From Phylloscopus collybita (Eukaryota; Chordata; Aves; Passeriformes; Phylloscopidae): a stretch of 64,000 nucleotides of DNA. The notes below the pieces were generated by a model. The model saw only the letters and a program-made list of their open reading frames with translations, ran no database searches and was not told where the DNA came from. Numbering within the stretch: the first letter of the stretch is position 1; each line of letters starts with the position of its first letter. The stretch covers positions 83,245,001-83,309,000 of the forward strand of contig JAJNNQ010000075.1 in the NCBI GenBank assembly GCA_027886175.1, given 5' to 3'. The position numbers and the translations under genes were made by a program. This document shows positions 44,864 through 57,800 of this stretch, piece after piece.

Positions 44864-47430
44864 CCCTCTTCTTTTTTTGGTTAGGTTTTTGTTGTTGATT
44901 TTTTGTTTCCCTGTAGTGAACCGCTAGCTCTGTCATACTATCTCATGGTACCATCTAAATGCATGTTGTTAGCCATGTTCATTAAGAGGCCTACGCAATC
45001 CCAGACTACTTAGTAACAAGAAAAGACAAAAACCACAGCCAAAATCCTGGAGAGCACAGCCTGTCTGGAAACAGGCTGAACATGCCAGGTAGCTGCTGGC
45101 AATTCAGATAATGAACTCGTCTCAGCAGCCAGAAAAATGTATCTTTAGGATAGATGGGAGTTCAGACAATCCGCTTGTATAAACACTTCTGTATTTAAGT
45201 AATTTCATGGAAAATGGTATGCAGTCATTTTGGTCAAGCACTTTCCTCTCAACATGAGAGAAAATGCTCACAGAAAAGGGAGAAAAATCCAGTCCAGAGG
45301 TTAAACTGAGGGTTCAACCCTTTGCGCATGGAAAACAGGACAAGAAAAATAAAATTCAAGTAATGACTTCACATAAATATTTAGTATAAGAGCCCAGGCA
45401 ACTCCTTGCTAGCTGTATCATCCAAATTTTTATTTGACAGTCAAACAAGCTAAATAATGGAAACAATATTCATTTAGGTTATTTTCTAAAAACACCCTGC
45501 AATGGAACTAATTTGGGGCATTATTTAATCGGTATTTCTGTTGTGGCTATCCATATCTTTCACATGGGCATTTTGCTACTGGAAGAAACAACTTACATCA
45601 GTGCAATTTGTTTCTCAAAGTACTGAATTCCGCAACATGGAATGGCTATAGCATGGCTTTTCTCATGATCTACATTATTTCTTGGTGGGACAACTTATGT
45701 AAGAGAAAAAGAGATCGTGGCTTGGTGGATTTTTATGGTGCTCCTTACAGCAGAAGCAACTGTTACCTCATGGGATCCAACTTTTCTAGCGACACTGCAG
45801 TATTTGGTATCTCCTTAAAGCTCTACACTCTGAAGAGTAAATAAATATACCAATATACCAGCATGCAATTCACAACCATTTTTGCCCTTCAGAGAGCTTC
45901 CCAGGGTCAACCCCAGGTGATCAAAAGCCAGAAAACAAAGAAACGTGATCTTTTAATTTCATTCTTTCATCTTGTGCTTTTGACGCAGTTTCACTAGGAG
46001 GTTGGCTTCTGCTGGTTGAAAGCAGCATTGTCTCCTGTGTGGAGACTGTATGAACTGCTGAGAGGAAACGGATGTTTTTGCCTTGGGTCTGTTTTGGAAG
46101 GATGGGAGATGATGCAGAGTGAAATGTTCACCTCTGAGTGCATCTGCTCCTGATGGACGTTTTAATGGAGCATGGAGTTCTTCAAACAGAGATGACCCTC
46201 CTTAAGGGGATGTAAAAGAGAAGCACATCAGCAGCAGGGAGAGAGCAGGAAGCAGCCACTCTCCAGTGCTGCTAATTACCACAGGGAGGAAGTGAAAAGG
46301 TAAATAATACTTGGCTTGGAGAGCAGCCACGAGGCACAATGGCTTTGAAACATTCTTGTTACCAGTATTTTAGTAGCCCATTAGACAACACTGTTTGACG
46401 GATCTGACCTGAGGGGCAAGATTTCTGTGTCCCTCAGAGGCTGAGGAATAAAGCACCAGTTCTGAAGCCTTTGCCAACCTGTGCTGCCCTCTGAAGGCGA
46501 GCACATGCTGGTCAGATGTACGCCAGCATTGGAAAAAAACACACCTTGTTTTACTCCTCTAAAGGCATTTCAGAGGAACATCAGGATAAAAATACTACTC
46601 TAATTAATTACCCCCTTAATTCATACAACAAGATAGTTCCAATCAAACAACAACAAAAAAGTGAATTGTGTTAAAAAGAAAAGCATGCAAATATACGTAA
46701 ACGAAGCTTGTTAAAATACTTGCTTGTCTTTAGAACATTTCGCTCAAAGCATTCAAAAACTACTTATTTGAGGTAGGAGAACATAGAAATGTTTAAAGAA
46801 TATGACACATACCCTCTAACAGTACACAATCATGCAAAAGGTTCAATTCCTGAAACAGTCACACCATGATCTTTGGCTTGAGCCCTACGTCATGCAGAAC
46901 TTTATATGAAGGGAGTCTCACAACAAAATTAATCTCCAATACAAATCACAAAGTTTTGGAGGCTGTATATCCAATACTTTTGATTAAGGCCAAGGGTCAG
47001 CAATATGTTTTGAGAATGAAGAGCAATAAGCAGAATAAAGTTGGCTTCTGGACTTGGCACTGCATTCTCAGCCCACAGACCTCCTGGCCTGTGAACGCTG
47101 CTCCGAATGAACTCCAGATGTGTGGCTGTTGCAATCCCTCTGATCTAAGTCCCACACAGCACCAAATACCTCTGCTGCCAGGAAACACCCACCTGCAACT
47201 GGTGGGTTCCAGAAAGCTGACCCACAGGTGGCTGGGTCACATCACAGCTGGAGAGAGGCACAAAGAGCTCGGTATCACTCCAGTGCCCATTTTCATGACT
47301 ATCCTACTTACAAAATGTATTAAACTTGCTCTGGAAAGTAGGGATAATAGAATTAAAGGGATACCAAACTTTTAAAACTACCCTGCCATTGTAAGAGTAT
47401 TTAAACAAATGCATAGACATGATTTGTAAC
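41763..47430. other. Tail-to-tail intergenic region between SERPINB1 and WRNIP1
   Basis: About 5.7 kb with no recognisable gene. Up to 42765 it may be extended SERPINB1 3'UTR. TTTATT (minus-strand AATAAA) near 43337 and 43478 could mark long WRNIP1 3' ends. The frame at 46866-47375 (169 codons) has no recognisable domain. Confidence 0.5.
44820..44863. repeat. Poly(T) tract, 44 nt
   Basis: Uninterrupted T run followed by CCCTC; may be the A-tail of a minus-strand retroposon. The exact length is unreliable. Confidence 0.8.
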
Positions 47431-47433
47431 AGC

Positions 47434-47439
47434 TTTATT
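47434..47439 (-). terminator. WRNIP1: Candidate poly(A) signal, WRNIP1
   Basis: TTTATT on + is AATAAA on -, 479 nt beyond the WRNIP1 stop codon, giving a 3'UTR of about 0.5 kb. Other signals further left are possible. Confidence 0.5.
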
Positions 47440-47917
47440 GTTTTAATAACTGTTGTACAAAATTGGTCTCTGAAACATCATAAGAGCAAAAATTACTCTG
47501 TGATTATATTTTTTTCGGTATTTTAGGAGAGGGGGTACAATTTACTGTTTTTCTGGAAAATAACGTTCTCAAAATCTGAAATAGACACTAATTTTAAAAA
47601 GCAGCACACTAGTATTTCTTGTCTCACAGCAAGCGCCAGAAGTACAAGTCTCTTGTTTTTTCTTCATTTCATTTAAACCAGTGACAGCACTATATGGATA
47701 AAGCTTATTTTTGCATTTCCACACTGCCTAATTGCAATTCTTTACAAAGTATCTTCTGAAAAACGGCAATAAAAGCAAGAGGATAAAAAAGTATCTGGAA
47801 GGCTTGGTGGCTTAGTCCTTTCAACCATCGTAACAGGCAGCTGACACTGTAAGGGGAATTTTTATCCCAGTGGAAATGTACAAGTCATAAAATCAAAACC
47901 CATTCTGAGCACAGCAG

Positions 47918-48783
47918 TCACGTTTCTCGTTCCTTGAAGAAGTCTGTTCCTTTCAACTCTTCTGGTAGATAGTCCTGCTCCACAGGTTCCTTGTACATGG
48001 GGTTGTATTTGTAGCCTTTTCCATAGCCCAAGTTCTTCATGAGCCTTGTTGGGGCATTTCTCAGGTGCAGAGGAACAGGGGGCAGTGGTCCCTTGTGCAT
48101 CCTCAGGCATTCCTTGACGTTTCCATATGCCCTGTACACCTCTATAGACTTTGGGGCTCTGGCAAAGTACACTACACACTGTGCTAGAATCACCTGCAAA
48201 CATGTAGAGGGAAAATGTTAAATGATTTCTTTTAAGCTCTTTGGGAAAAGGTCCGATATTCAGGTTGTTTGTACAGCATGGCAGGGATTGTGTTTTTAAC
48301 TGACCTCTGCCTGCTACTATAATATAAATACTATTATTTAACAATACCATAGCTTGATGGTTTTCACTAATAGAAAATAATAGCTACTTTATTTATAACA
48401 GAAAAAAAAACAACAGGCAGAGAAAAATGATACATTTTCACGTATCACATTTTAACAATAAATATGCAGTGACTTTTATTTTAAACCACAGCAGCTATTT
48501 TAAGAGCCACAATGTTCTCTTCTCAAAGAAAGGGGATGCAGAATGAACAAGTTACTAAGTCTGCCCTGACCTTACAATCTGCTTCTTTTTATAGGTACAG
48601 ATAGGTTTTACAGATTACAGAACTTTCAAATCAGTAAATTAATGAAGCCTTTACCTCACATTCTGGCATTCCAATGAAGTGACAGCCTTGATAAGCAGCA
48701 ACTGCTTGTGTTAAAGCCAGAGGATCTGCCAGTCCTACAGAAAGGGGTCAGATAAAAGCAGGCTAAAGTCAATTTACTTCATG

Positions 48784-48814
<31 letters not shown>

Positions 48815-51800
48815 CCCCTCCCTTCCTGTGAGGTATCCATGCACATTTCAGAGCTGCTTTCTCAGATACTGAAATTCCTGGTACAATACCACACCATACA
48901 TAAGATACACTCCCTTCATGCACAAGCTTCCCTCCTTCCCAGGAGAAAAAAAAATTGTCTAAGCTGTGGGTAGGATTTACAGACTGAATCTGCTGCCACA
49001 CAGTGGCAGCCTGAGCAGTAGCTGACCACACATGATTCTCCCGTTTCTTGAAATTGATAAAGAAATGGGAAATACTGCTGCACAAAAATAGTTTCTCTAG
49101 ATCTCCTAACTCTTCACCCATCATGTATGTGCTAAAAGTGTTGCTGGATCTGCTACCTAGGATAAGTAAATAAAGATGACTTACAGCTAGGGGGCCAGCT
49201 ATCAAACCTGAGGTCACATGCCAGACACATGAGAAAATCTGACATCCCTGAAATACATACTCTCTATGGCACAGGTTTACTGGTGACCTACAACCAGCAG
49301 GGTTTAAAAGAATCCATATTAATACACACTAAACCTGACCTCAAAAACATTTCTCTTTCCTGAAATAAGTAATCATCACAATGACACCTCATGTAGGTCT
49401 CCACCTGCATATACATGGTTTTTGTTGCATGTGGAGCATTTCAGTATTTTGTACCTATTTTGTACCTATTTTGTCTGTAACTCTTTTAGGTTTGTTTCTC
49501 TTTTCAAAAGCCAACTTTTAAAAGCAGAGAAGCCTGGCACGTCTTGCATTCAACGTGATATTCCAATGTGAAATACTGCAAATACTGACCTATATCTTCA
49601 CTTGCAAACCTCACCAGCCTCCTTGCCACATAGAGTGGATCCTCACCCCCCTCAAGCATTCGAGCAAGCCAGTAAAGGGAGGCGTTTTCATCAGAGCCTC
49701 TCATGGACTTGTGCAGGGCAGAGATGCAGTTGTAATGCTCTTCTCCTGTTTAGGATGGGGGAGAAGCAGTACACAAAGCTGTTAGGAGGAAATTAAGTGA
49801 AACAATGCATTTAAGGGAACAGAATGTATTTCACTAGATCACAACAGTAAACATAAGCTGCTTTTTCAAGTTCTTTTTACGCATACGTGGTTACAGCATT
49901 CATTAATGTTTTCTGTACCTTCATGGTTTCCCATGTGAATCATTCCCTAGCTACATAAGCAAAACAGACCAACTGCTGATGAAAAGGAAGGTTTTGTAAC
50001 CTAATGGCCTTCCCTTCAAAAGGAAAAAAAAAGATAACCCCAGATATTTTAAGCAGCTAGGAAGAAAACTCTACATAAATAGCTTATAATTGTCAAAGAG
50101 TAAACTACAAGCACATACAAACAACTGACCATTGTTTTTGGACACACACAGAGCTCTGAGAAGACAACACAAGAATCAGAGAAATCCAGTGCTATACACT
50201 AGTGATATTTTTAAAAAAAAGACATTTCACATCACCTAAAACTTGAAAATAAAAGTGCACAGTAAAACACGAGTTTGATGTGCTGTATAGGGGTGAGAAA
50301 AAAGGAAATGCCATGGATATACAATAATGGAACATCATACACTTTGGAAAAAAAACAGAATTGTAGTGCACAACCTTGGAAAACTCCTAAAAAAGGCTGA
50401 GTTCAACTGTGGACACCTGCACTACTGCAACAACACTTCAAATGCCAGACTGCTAAGTAAAAAGCGGGAAAACTGAAAGAATTACAAGGAACTTTTTATT
50501 AATATTAAAGTTGAATATATGATTAGATTTGGACTCCAAGAAGAAACGAAGCTACTGTTCCACAGATCTTCTAGGGCTACACTTAAAAATAGGGAGCCAT
50601 TATTACAAACACTGAATGAGACCCTTCCTGCTTACTGTTTTCCTCTGTGCAACTAGTTTTGATTCTTATGCATGTCTTTTAATCAAACTTAGAAGAGTAT
50701 TTTGCTGCAATATTGTTAAACTTTCCATGTTATCTGCCTTTTTTAGTTTTTCATGTGCCTGGCATTCCTTGGCTCACAGCTCAGTATGTATTTTAAAGGC
50801 AACTGGCTGCATGCACAGCCATCTGTTAATATTCCTCTTCTTCCTAAGGCTAAAAGGATTTACAGCCTGAGGGCCACATCAGAACACAGCAGTAACTTGT
50901 AGGCCCTGAAAAATAAAAGGGCTGCTTCAGTGAGTTTGAGAACCAAAGTCACCATGCTGCTGCAGTTGCTCCTTTCGTAGCCAGCAAGACCTCCACCTCC
51001 CAGGTCCATTCCCCCCAACTCTGCTCCTGCTGGGTTGTGATTCTGTAGGGAACTCAACGCTGCCGGCGAGCACAGGCAGTCAGACAGCTATTTTTGCTAG
51101 GACTCCACACAAAGAGCCCTGGTATGCAGCCCTCACTCGAGCCAACACAAACAGCACGTCCCTGCTGCATCATAACTCTTGAGTCAGGACCAACAAACCC
51201 AAGCAGCTGAACTCGCATCATCCTCTTGCAAGAGGCGTCTCTTGGTCTCTCAAAAGTAAGGAACATGGCCTTTAAATATCTCCAGAGGCTGCACTCACCC
51301 AGATTTTTCTGCTGGAGGCTTTTATATGCCGTTTGGGCTACTGTAAAGTGTCATATGTGGGGATACCAGCTGGAGCGACAGAAGGAATCCAGCGGATAGG
51401 TTTGGTCTAGCTGTATATACCTGCAGGGAACTTCAGACTTCAGGCTGAGAAGGGAATTAGTTTTCTCCTTTTATTTCCTTCCTTAGAAATTTAGTGTTGG
51501 TGACAGAGCTACAATAACAATACTTATGCATCAGAATTGCGTTATTGATGAAAGACAAAACACAGTGATGTGCATTGGAGAGAGGTCTTGTATTTCTGCA
51601 TAAAAATACAGTTTAGAGATAGCCTGAGATACCAAAGGCAGTTTAAAAAAATTAGACCTTTTAGTAGATTTTTATTATTAGCCTTTTCATGCTGGTTAGC
51701 TAACATACAGGTTAGGGCCTTATCAGCTCAGTTAAGAGACAGACACACACCAGCTTATCTATCTCTGCTGCAACCCAGATGCCTCTTGAATCAAAACTAT

Positions 51801-54800
51801 GAAGAGTTTTTGTATCAAAATACATTTTCTCTATGCAGTTCCCACAAAGGCAAATACCTTCCTGAAATAAGATACTACACAAGAGATTTTGTGGAAGAAA
51901 GGGCTTTCTAGTGTCTGACATATACAGATGTATAAATCTTGCTGACTGCTTTATGCGCTCATCAGCAGTTCTCAGGCTAGGTTAAGATGCTGACTTATCT
52001 AAATTCATATTGCTAGAAGATAGGTAAAAAGTCTCATTCACTGACCATAATTAATATTTGGTCTTCTTAAACATTCCCTGGTCACAAGGTAGTGGGCAAA
52101 AGTCAAATCACAGTCCCCCTCTCACATTATTTTTTCTCTTAGCCAAAAGTAAGCATCAACTGCTCATTGATAAAGGACAGAAGACAGTCTTGGAAGTAAG
52201 ACTAGAGCAACAGCATGGATAAAAAGACTTCTTGTTCTGATCCAGCAGAAGAAAACTGAGATGGAAAAAAACCATTATGGTGTGAGTATGGTGGTTTAAC
52301 ACCAGCTGGGAGTTCAACTCCAAATAAGCCACTCCCCTACCCCAGCAATGACGTGCATGGTATGGAAAAGCAACTTATCCCTGCCCACATGGCTCTAAGT
52401 TCTGCCCTGACAGCAAGCCCTGGACAGTCAGACACCTTCTCTCCTCCAGAGAAGGGAAAGGAAAAACTGTGTTCCAGACTGCAGAATAAATTAAATTTAG
52501 CTCAACACATTCCCAGTCTTTACCATAACTGATGTTGCCACACAAACAGTAAAATTACTGACATTTATCTCATTAAATCAGTGTTAGCAGTGATATAATA
52601 TGTAAAAAGAAGGAGCAACAATACAACTCTATTTAAAAGATCTAGTCACTGCCCATCTGCAGGTAAACTATAAGGAATTTGGTTGCTACATCATTTTCTA
52701 AAAGGATCAAAATTTTAACAAATGCACTTAAAAGCTAAAATATAACTAATAGTTTTTGTCTCCTTCACACTGCAAGGGCTTCAGGCAGCTGCTAGCAGTG
52801 AAATTTGATTGAAGTTGTTTCTTTGTCCTTCCAGCTAAAATGCATAAACTATCTGCACAAAGACCTTTTCTTTACATGTCTGCACATAGATCAGAATAAC
52901 AACCTAATGACTGCATTATGAATTATGTCTTTCCTAGATTACTTGATGAAAATACAGAGGAGAATGCAGAACTACATGTATTTGGCAAATTTTACAAAGT
53001 AATAAAAAAAATGTAAAATAAAAAGTCCATATTTACACAACTCTGAACATTAATCAATTATTTGGTGCTTTCTACATGAACATCCAATACTTGTATGTAT
53101 GTTGCTGCTATCATGATTAGACACTCCACTTTAGAAGACTGAAGCATTTTACTTTAGAGGATTGTAGATCTCACCACCACAGCTGTGATTCAAAATGTGT
53201 TAGCTAAAACATGCTACCAAAAAAAATTGTATTTGTTTATGCAGTTTGTATTTAAAAGGACAAACAGCTGTCTCTACTATGGACAAAAGTGGTCAACCTG
53301 CAGTCAACAGTCAGTGGTCAACACAGACTACTCCACAGAAGAGAGAAATTCTGTAAAGGCATGTACTTGGGCAACCTGCTATTGTGACAATACCTGTGTC
53401 ACGCTTTTTGGCACTTATACAATCCAGAAAAACAGAGTCTTCACTGCTCTCACCACTCTGAAAATCTCTGGGCAAAAAGCCCCACAATAAATGACAACGA
53501 AGATTTCTGGAGCAGAGAAGGGCCTGACACATGCTACCCAGATTTGATGCAAGCCTCAGGAAGAGGCACTCTGTGCAATCTCTACCAGAGAAAGAAGGTG
53601 TAGGAAGGCTGGGAGCAATGGACACAGCCCAGAGTTCTGTGTGACAGTGGCCACAAGGCGACAGCAAACACACAAGGGACCTACACGGTGCAAGAGACTC
53701 GTACCAGTGAACTGGTCAGATTTTCCGCTTCCTTCTAATCATGACCTTTTCCTGCCACAGACCCCATAACATTTTTCTTCTCCCTCCCCCTGCCTACCCT
53801 TGACTTCTCAGCTGCCATTAGATCAGTATCTGCCCAGCTGCCTTTTTCCTGACAGTGAGTCATCATTACTGCTTTGTAGCAAGAAGGCTGCAAGTGGGCA
53901 AATGCTATAACCAACCTCAAGCAACCTCTCATCATAGGTTTTGAACAGTGGCAGCATACCAGAAACAGTGGCAAAAAAAAAAAAAAAAATTAGTTCTCCA
54001 AATACTGCTTGGCATAATCATTTCATACTATTCTGCATGGTCATTCAAGTGCTGCTGAAGAACTAGAATATGCATTCAAAGGGATTCACCTAATCTCTGA
54101 TACGCACTGGTTTTTAACCCTCTAACATAAAATGGTTTATTGGCCAACTACTGTGATGCCTAAGATTGCCAAGTCACAAATTTAGCAAGAGTGGTTATCA
54201 CACTAGGAAGGCTTAAGTGCAATGAGATTTATGTGGCCTGCCCTAAGCAAGCTACAGAATTCATTACCTTAAAAAGCAACTCTAAAAATAAAGCAAACTA
54301 CTCAGGTTTTAACATATTGCTGTGAACGTGAGCACTTCCAAGATTTTTAGAGGAGTAGAAGTGCAATGAAAGATATCCAACGCTTCAAGAAAAATGTCCT
54401 CATCAAATTCTTCTGCCTCTTTACACTAAAACCCTCACAGAAGACTGTATAATCTTAAATAACAAATCATTTCACCATGCAACTGTTTTCAGGACAGCAA
54501 ATAGGTCTTTCAGCTAATCTACACTTCCTGGTTGAGAAGAAATTTCCAGCTGAACTACATTGTAGAGGAAAAGTAACTTTTAGAAAAAACTTCAGTACAA
54601 ACAGTGTTTCAGTAGAGCGTCTGGCTGGAGAAAGGGAGAAGAAGGAGAAATCAGAGAGGCAACCAATCACATCTTGAGAACACTGCATCTCAGAAATGCA
54701 TCAGTTACTCACCTGCTCGGTCATACAGGATGTGAGATCGCTGGAGCCCCTCCTTTACATGCTCTTCTGTGACCACAATGCCATCTGCAGCACCACCTTT

Positions 54801-57800
54801 GGTAGTGTTCAAAGGAGTGGTCCTTCCTGCTGCTACTCTGGCCTGAACTGCCAACTGGAGTCCGTTCAGCCCAGTCCTGGCATCCCCATCACAAAGATAG
54901 GCAAGTGTGTTCAGAGCTTTCTCCTCTATGTACACTGGGAATCTGCAACAGAAAAACCACACAGCCTCAGCCCCCACAACACTCCTCTCCCTGCCTGTCC
55001 TGCTGGAGATGATATTTCTTTACAAAGTTTCTTGATACACAGCTGGGTTTAAGATTTGTCTTAAATCACCCTGCAGAGACGGGGGTGACCCTCTTCCTCT
55101 CGCTCCACTACCCGCTAAATACAATTGCACATGAAAAATGTAGGGCAGGAACTTGCATCTGTTTAACCCCCTTATTTTTCCTCACCTCATTAAATTCAAC
55201 AAAATCTAGGGTTAGGTTTTTGCCGCAGTCCAATTCTGACACAACCAACTCAACTTTACAAGGTTTTACTCCATCAGGATTTCAGTGCTAGCACTTCAAA
55301 TTCCTTGGTGGAAGAACAGTGAAAAGGCAGGAAGCTATCCAAATGCAGTTAAAAAACAACTAGAAATATTGCTTACCATGTAAAACACACGCATCCTACT
55401 TTTTCTGGTATTATAACTTAGTCACTGGGGTACGAAAAAAAAAATCTAACTAGACGGAAACTGCATCCCAGTTCATGTCCATCAGTCTTCTTGCCATCTA
55501 CTGCTCTAAGTGTGTCAAAATTAAACAAACACATGAAAAAGGCCAAATTCCAGTGAAATCACAATCTAAATGAACAAGTCACTGAGATAGGTCAGTTGAT
55601 TGGAGCATGTGTTGATAACATGAAAGGTTCGATCCCTGTATGGGCCATTCACTTAAGAGTTGGACTTGATGATCCTTGCGGGTCTCTTCTAGTTCAGAAT
55701 ATTCAGGGACTCGATGAAGACGGGAAGACCTGAGAAATGCAGCAGCAGGATCTCCTAAGATCTTCTTGTGCGTCCATGAAAAATAAACATGAACAAAGTC
55801 TTCATGTTTTGTCTTTAGGTTTTCACCTGCTGGGCTGCAGTCCTCACTGTCAGGGCACATCCAAACCAGTTCACCTCTGCATGTTTCACAGGCACCTGTT
55901 AATGATTTAACCCTCAAACCTCAGTTATGTAGACAAGGTAACATCTAAGGTGCTGCCAGCCAGAGAGTGTAACCGATCTGATTTGGAGACAGCAGCTAAT
56001 GGAGTAAAACCATGGCATTAATGGCCCTAACTGAGCCACTTCAAGTAGCTGCACTGTAAATCAAGAGTGACAGGTATCAGTAAGGATTAGCACATAGAGC
56101 TTGGTGTGAGAGGCCACTTCTTATGAAGTGGTTGTGTGTCAAATGATTAAGGATTCACAACAGCCTTGCACTTCATTTACCAAAAGATGTGTTACTGTTA
56201 CTACAAGGGTGTACACAAAGGCAAGTCCACTTTGCACTTGTCACACAAAAGAAAAAGACTGTAGGTTCTGGAAAAAATTTAGCAGTTAATATTTGAGTCC
56301 TCTTGTGGCCACACATTTAAAGGAAAAACTAGCAGAGCTGCAATCTAAATCAACCACTGCAAGCGAAAGCTGACAGATCTCTTCTAGAGGCAAACCCAAT
56401 ACTGCAATGAGTGGACAGTAGGAATCATGCCCTGGCAAAAATACATGCATCACACGCATCTTGTCATGACTTTTTTCCATCTCCTTATTTCTCATGTATT
56501 TGATGAATCTAGAAAAAAATTAACACACACATACAGTGGCACTTTTGCCAGGGCGTTTCAATCACTGTCTTTGAACAAGGAAGCAGAAGAATACAACTGC
56601 ACAGGGACTTAGTCAATTACCTCAATCATCAAATTCCTTGAAAATCAGAAAGCAACGTTCACCCCTTAGCACTACAGATGAGCACCAGATCTTTCATAAG
56701 CAATTAAAAAAGCCAGCAAGGAAAGTGAAAGCTTTTTTAAAAAACAGCAGGCACTACACACAGACGTCCTGCTGCTAATATCTCCTTCAAAAGAAATGAT
56801 CCCAAATATATGACATGCTGAGCAAACACTTCTCACACACCAGCAGGGCATACTTGAGAGAGGTTTCACCTTCAAGGACTAAGCTCCTTGTCTGCTGCTT
56901 GCAGAGAAGCACACCCTGTGCTTGAGGCCTCCTCACACTGATACCACAACTGCAAGCAGTGACTGCAAGGTAGAGGGGAAACATTGAGAGCACTAAAAGG
57001 CACGTACTACCTAGGAAGAAGCCAAGTACAGTCCTTCCCAAAAAAGTTGAGGCCTCAGAGCACTTTTGCCATTTATCTGCTAATTTAAAGATGAGTTGTA
57101 TTCCTGTCTCTTGTTTTCCTATAGGACTCTATCTGCCCTGTTGACTCAACAGAAGCAATTGATACTACAGAAAGTGAAACAAATGTTCACAAGAAAGTAT
57201 GAAAAATCTGGTTACAAGCAACAGCCTTGTGGATTTCCATGGTGAAATTTCAGTTGTAACATAAAGGGTAACGGCAATTCCAATTCAAATAATGCATTGT
57301 GTATTGGCTGATCCAGTCCATGCCTACAATAGCATGACAGGCAGGATGTGATAAAGAACAAGAATAAATGGAGAAAACTTCTACATACAAGCTGTTTGCA
57401 CAGCACATTGATGAGAATCACATTGGTAATAAGACAATGCTTCCCTGTTACATAATCTCAGCTCTGTACACACTCAGTATTTCAAAATGATAAAATGTTA
57501 TGCTCAGAATAACTGAATTAAGATTTTTTTTCTGAGCAATTAAGACTTAAAATTTCATTTTCTGATAATTTAACTTCACTAGACAGGAGTCTAATTTCAA
57601 AATCTGGACGGCAATTATTTCAATACATTAGCTTCCAAAAAACCAGTTCCTGTGTTTTACATTTTTAAGCCCATTCTGTCTTCAGAAGCTGAAGTGCCCT
57701 TCCACTCTACCCAACCTCTGTAGAACCACAAAGCAGAATAACTCCCATGCTTTCTGACTTCTTTCCAAGCTCCTGATACTCTTGCAGATGGGCAACCCCA

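Noticed and set aside
46866..47375. 169-codon plus-strand frame between SERPINB1 and WRNIP1
   Set aside because: No recognisable domain or conserved motif; intergenic and unsupported.
47862..48350. 162-codon minus-strand frame over the WRNIP1 last exon
   Set aside because: Out-of-frame shadow of the WRNIP1 terminal exon.
55582..55650. Functional tRNA-Ile gene
   Set aside because: The 5' acceptor stem is degraded and it continues into a CR1-like tail; it is a SINE.
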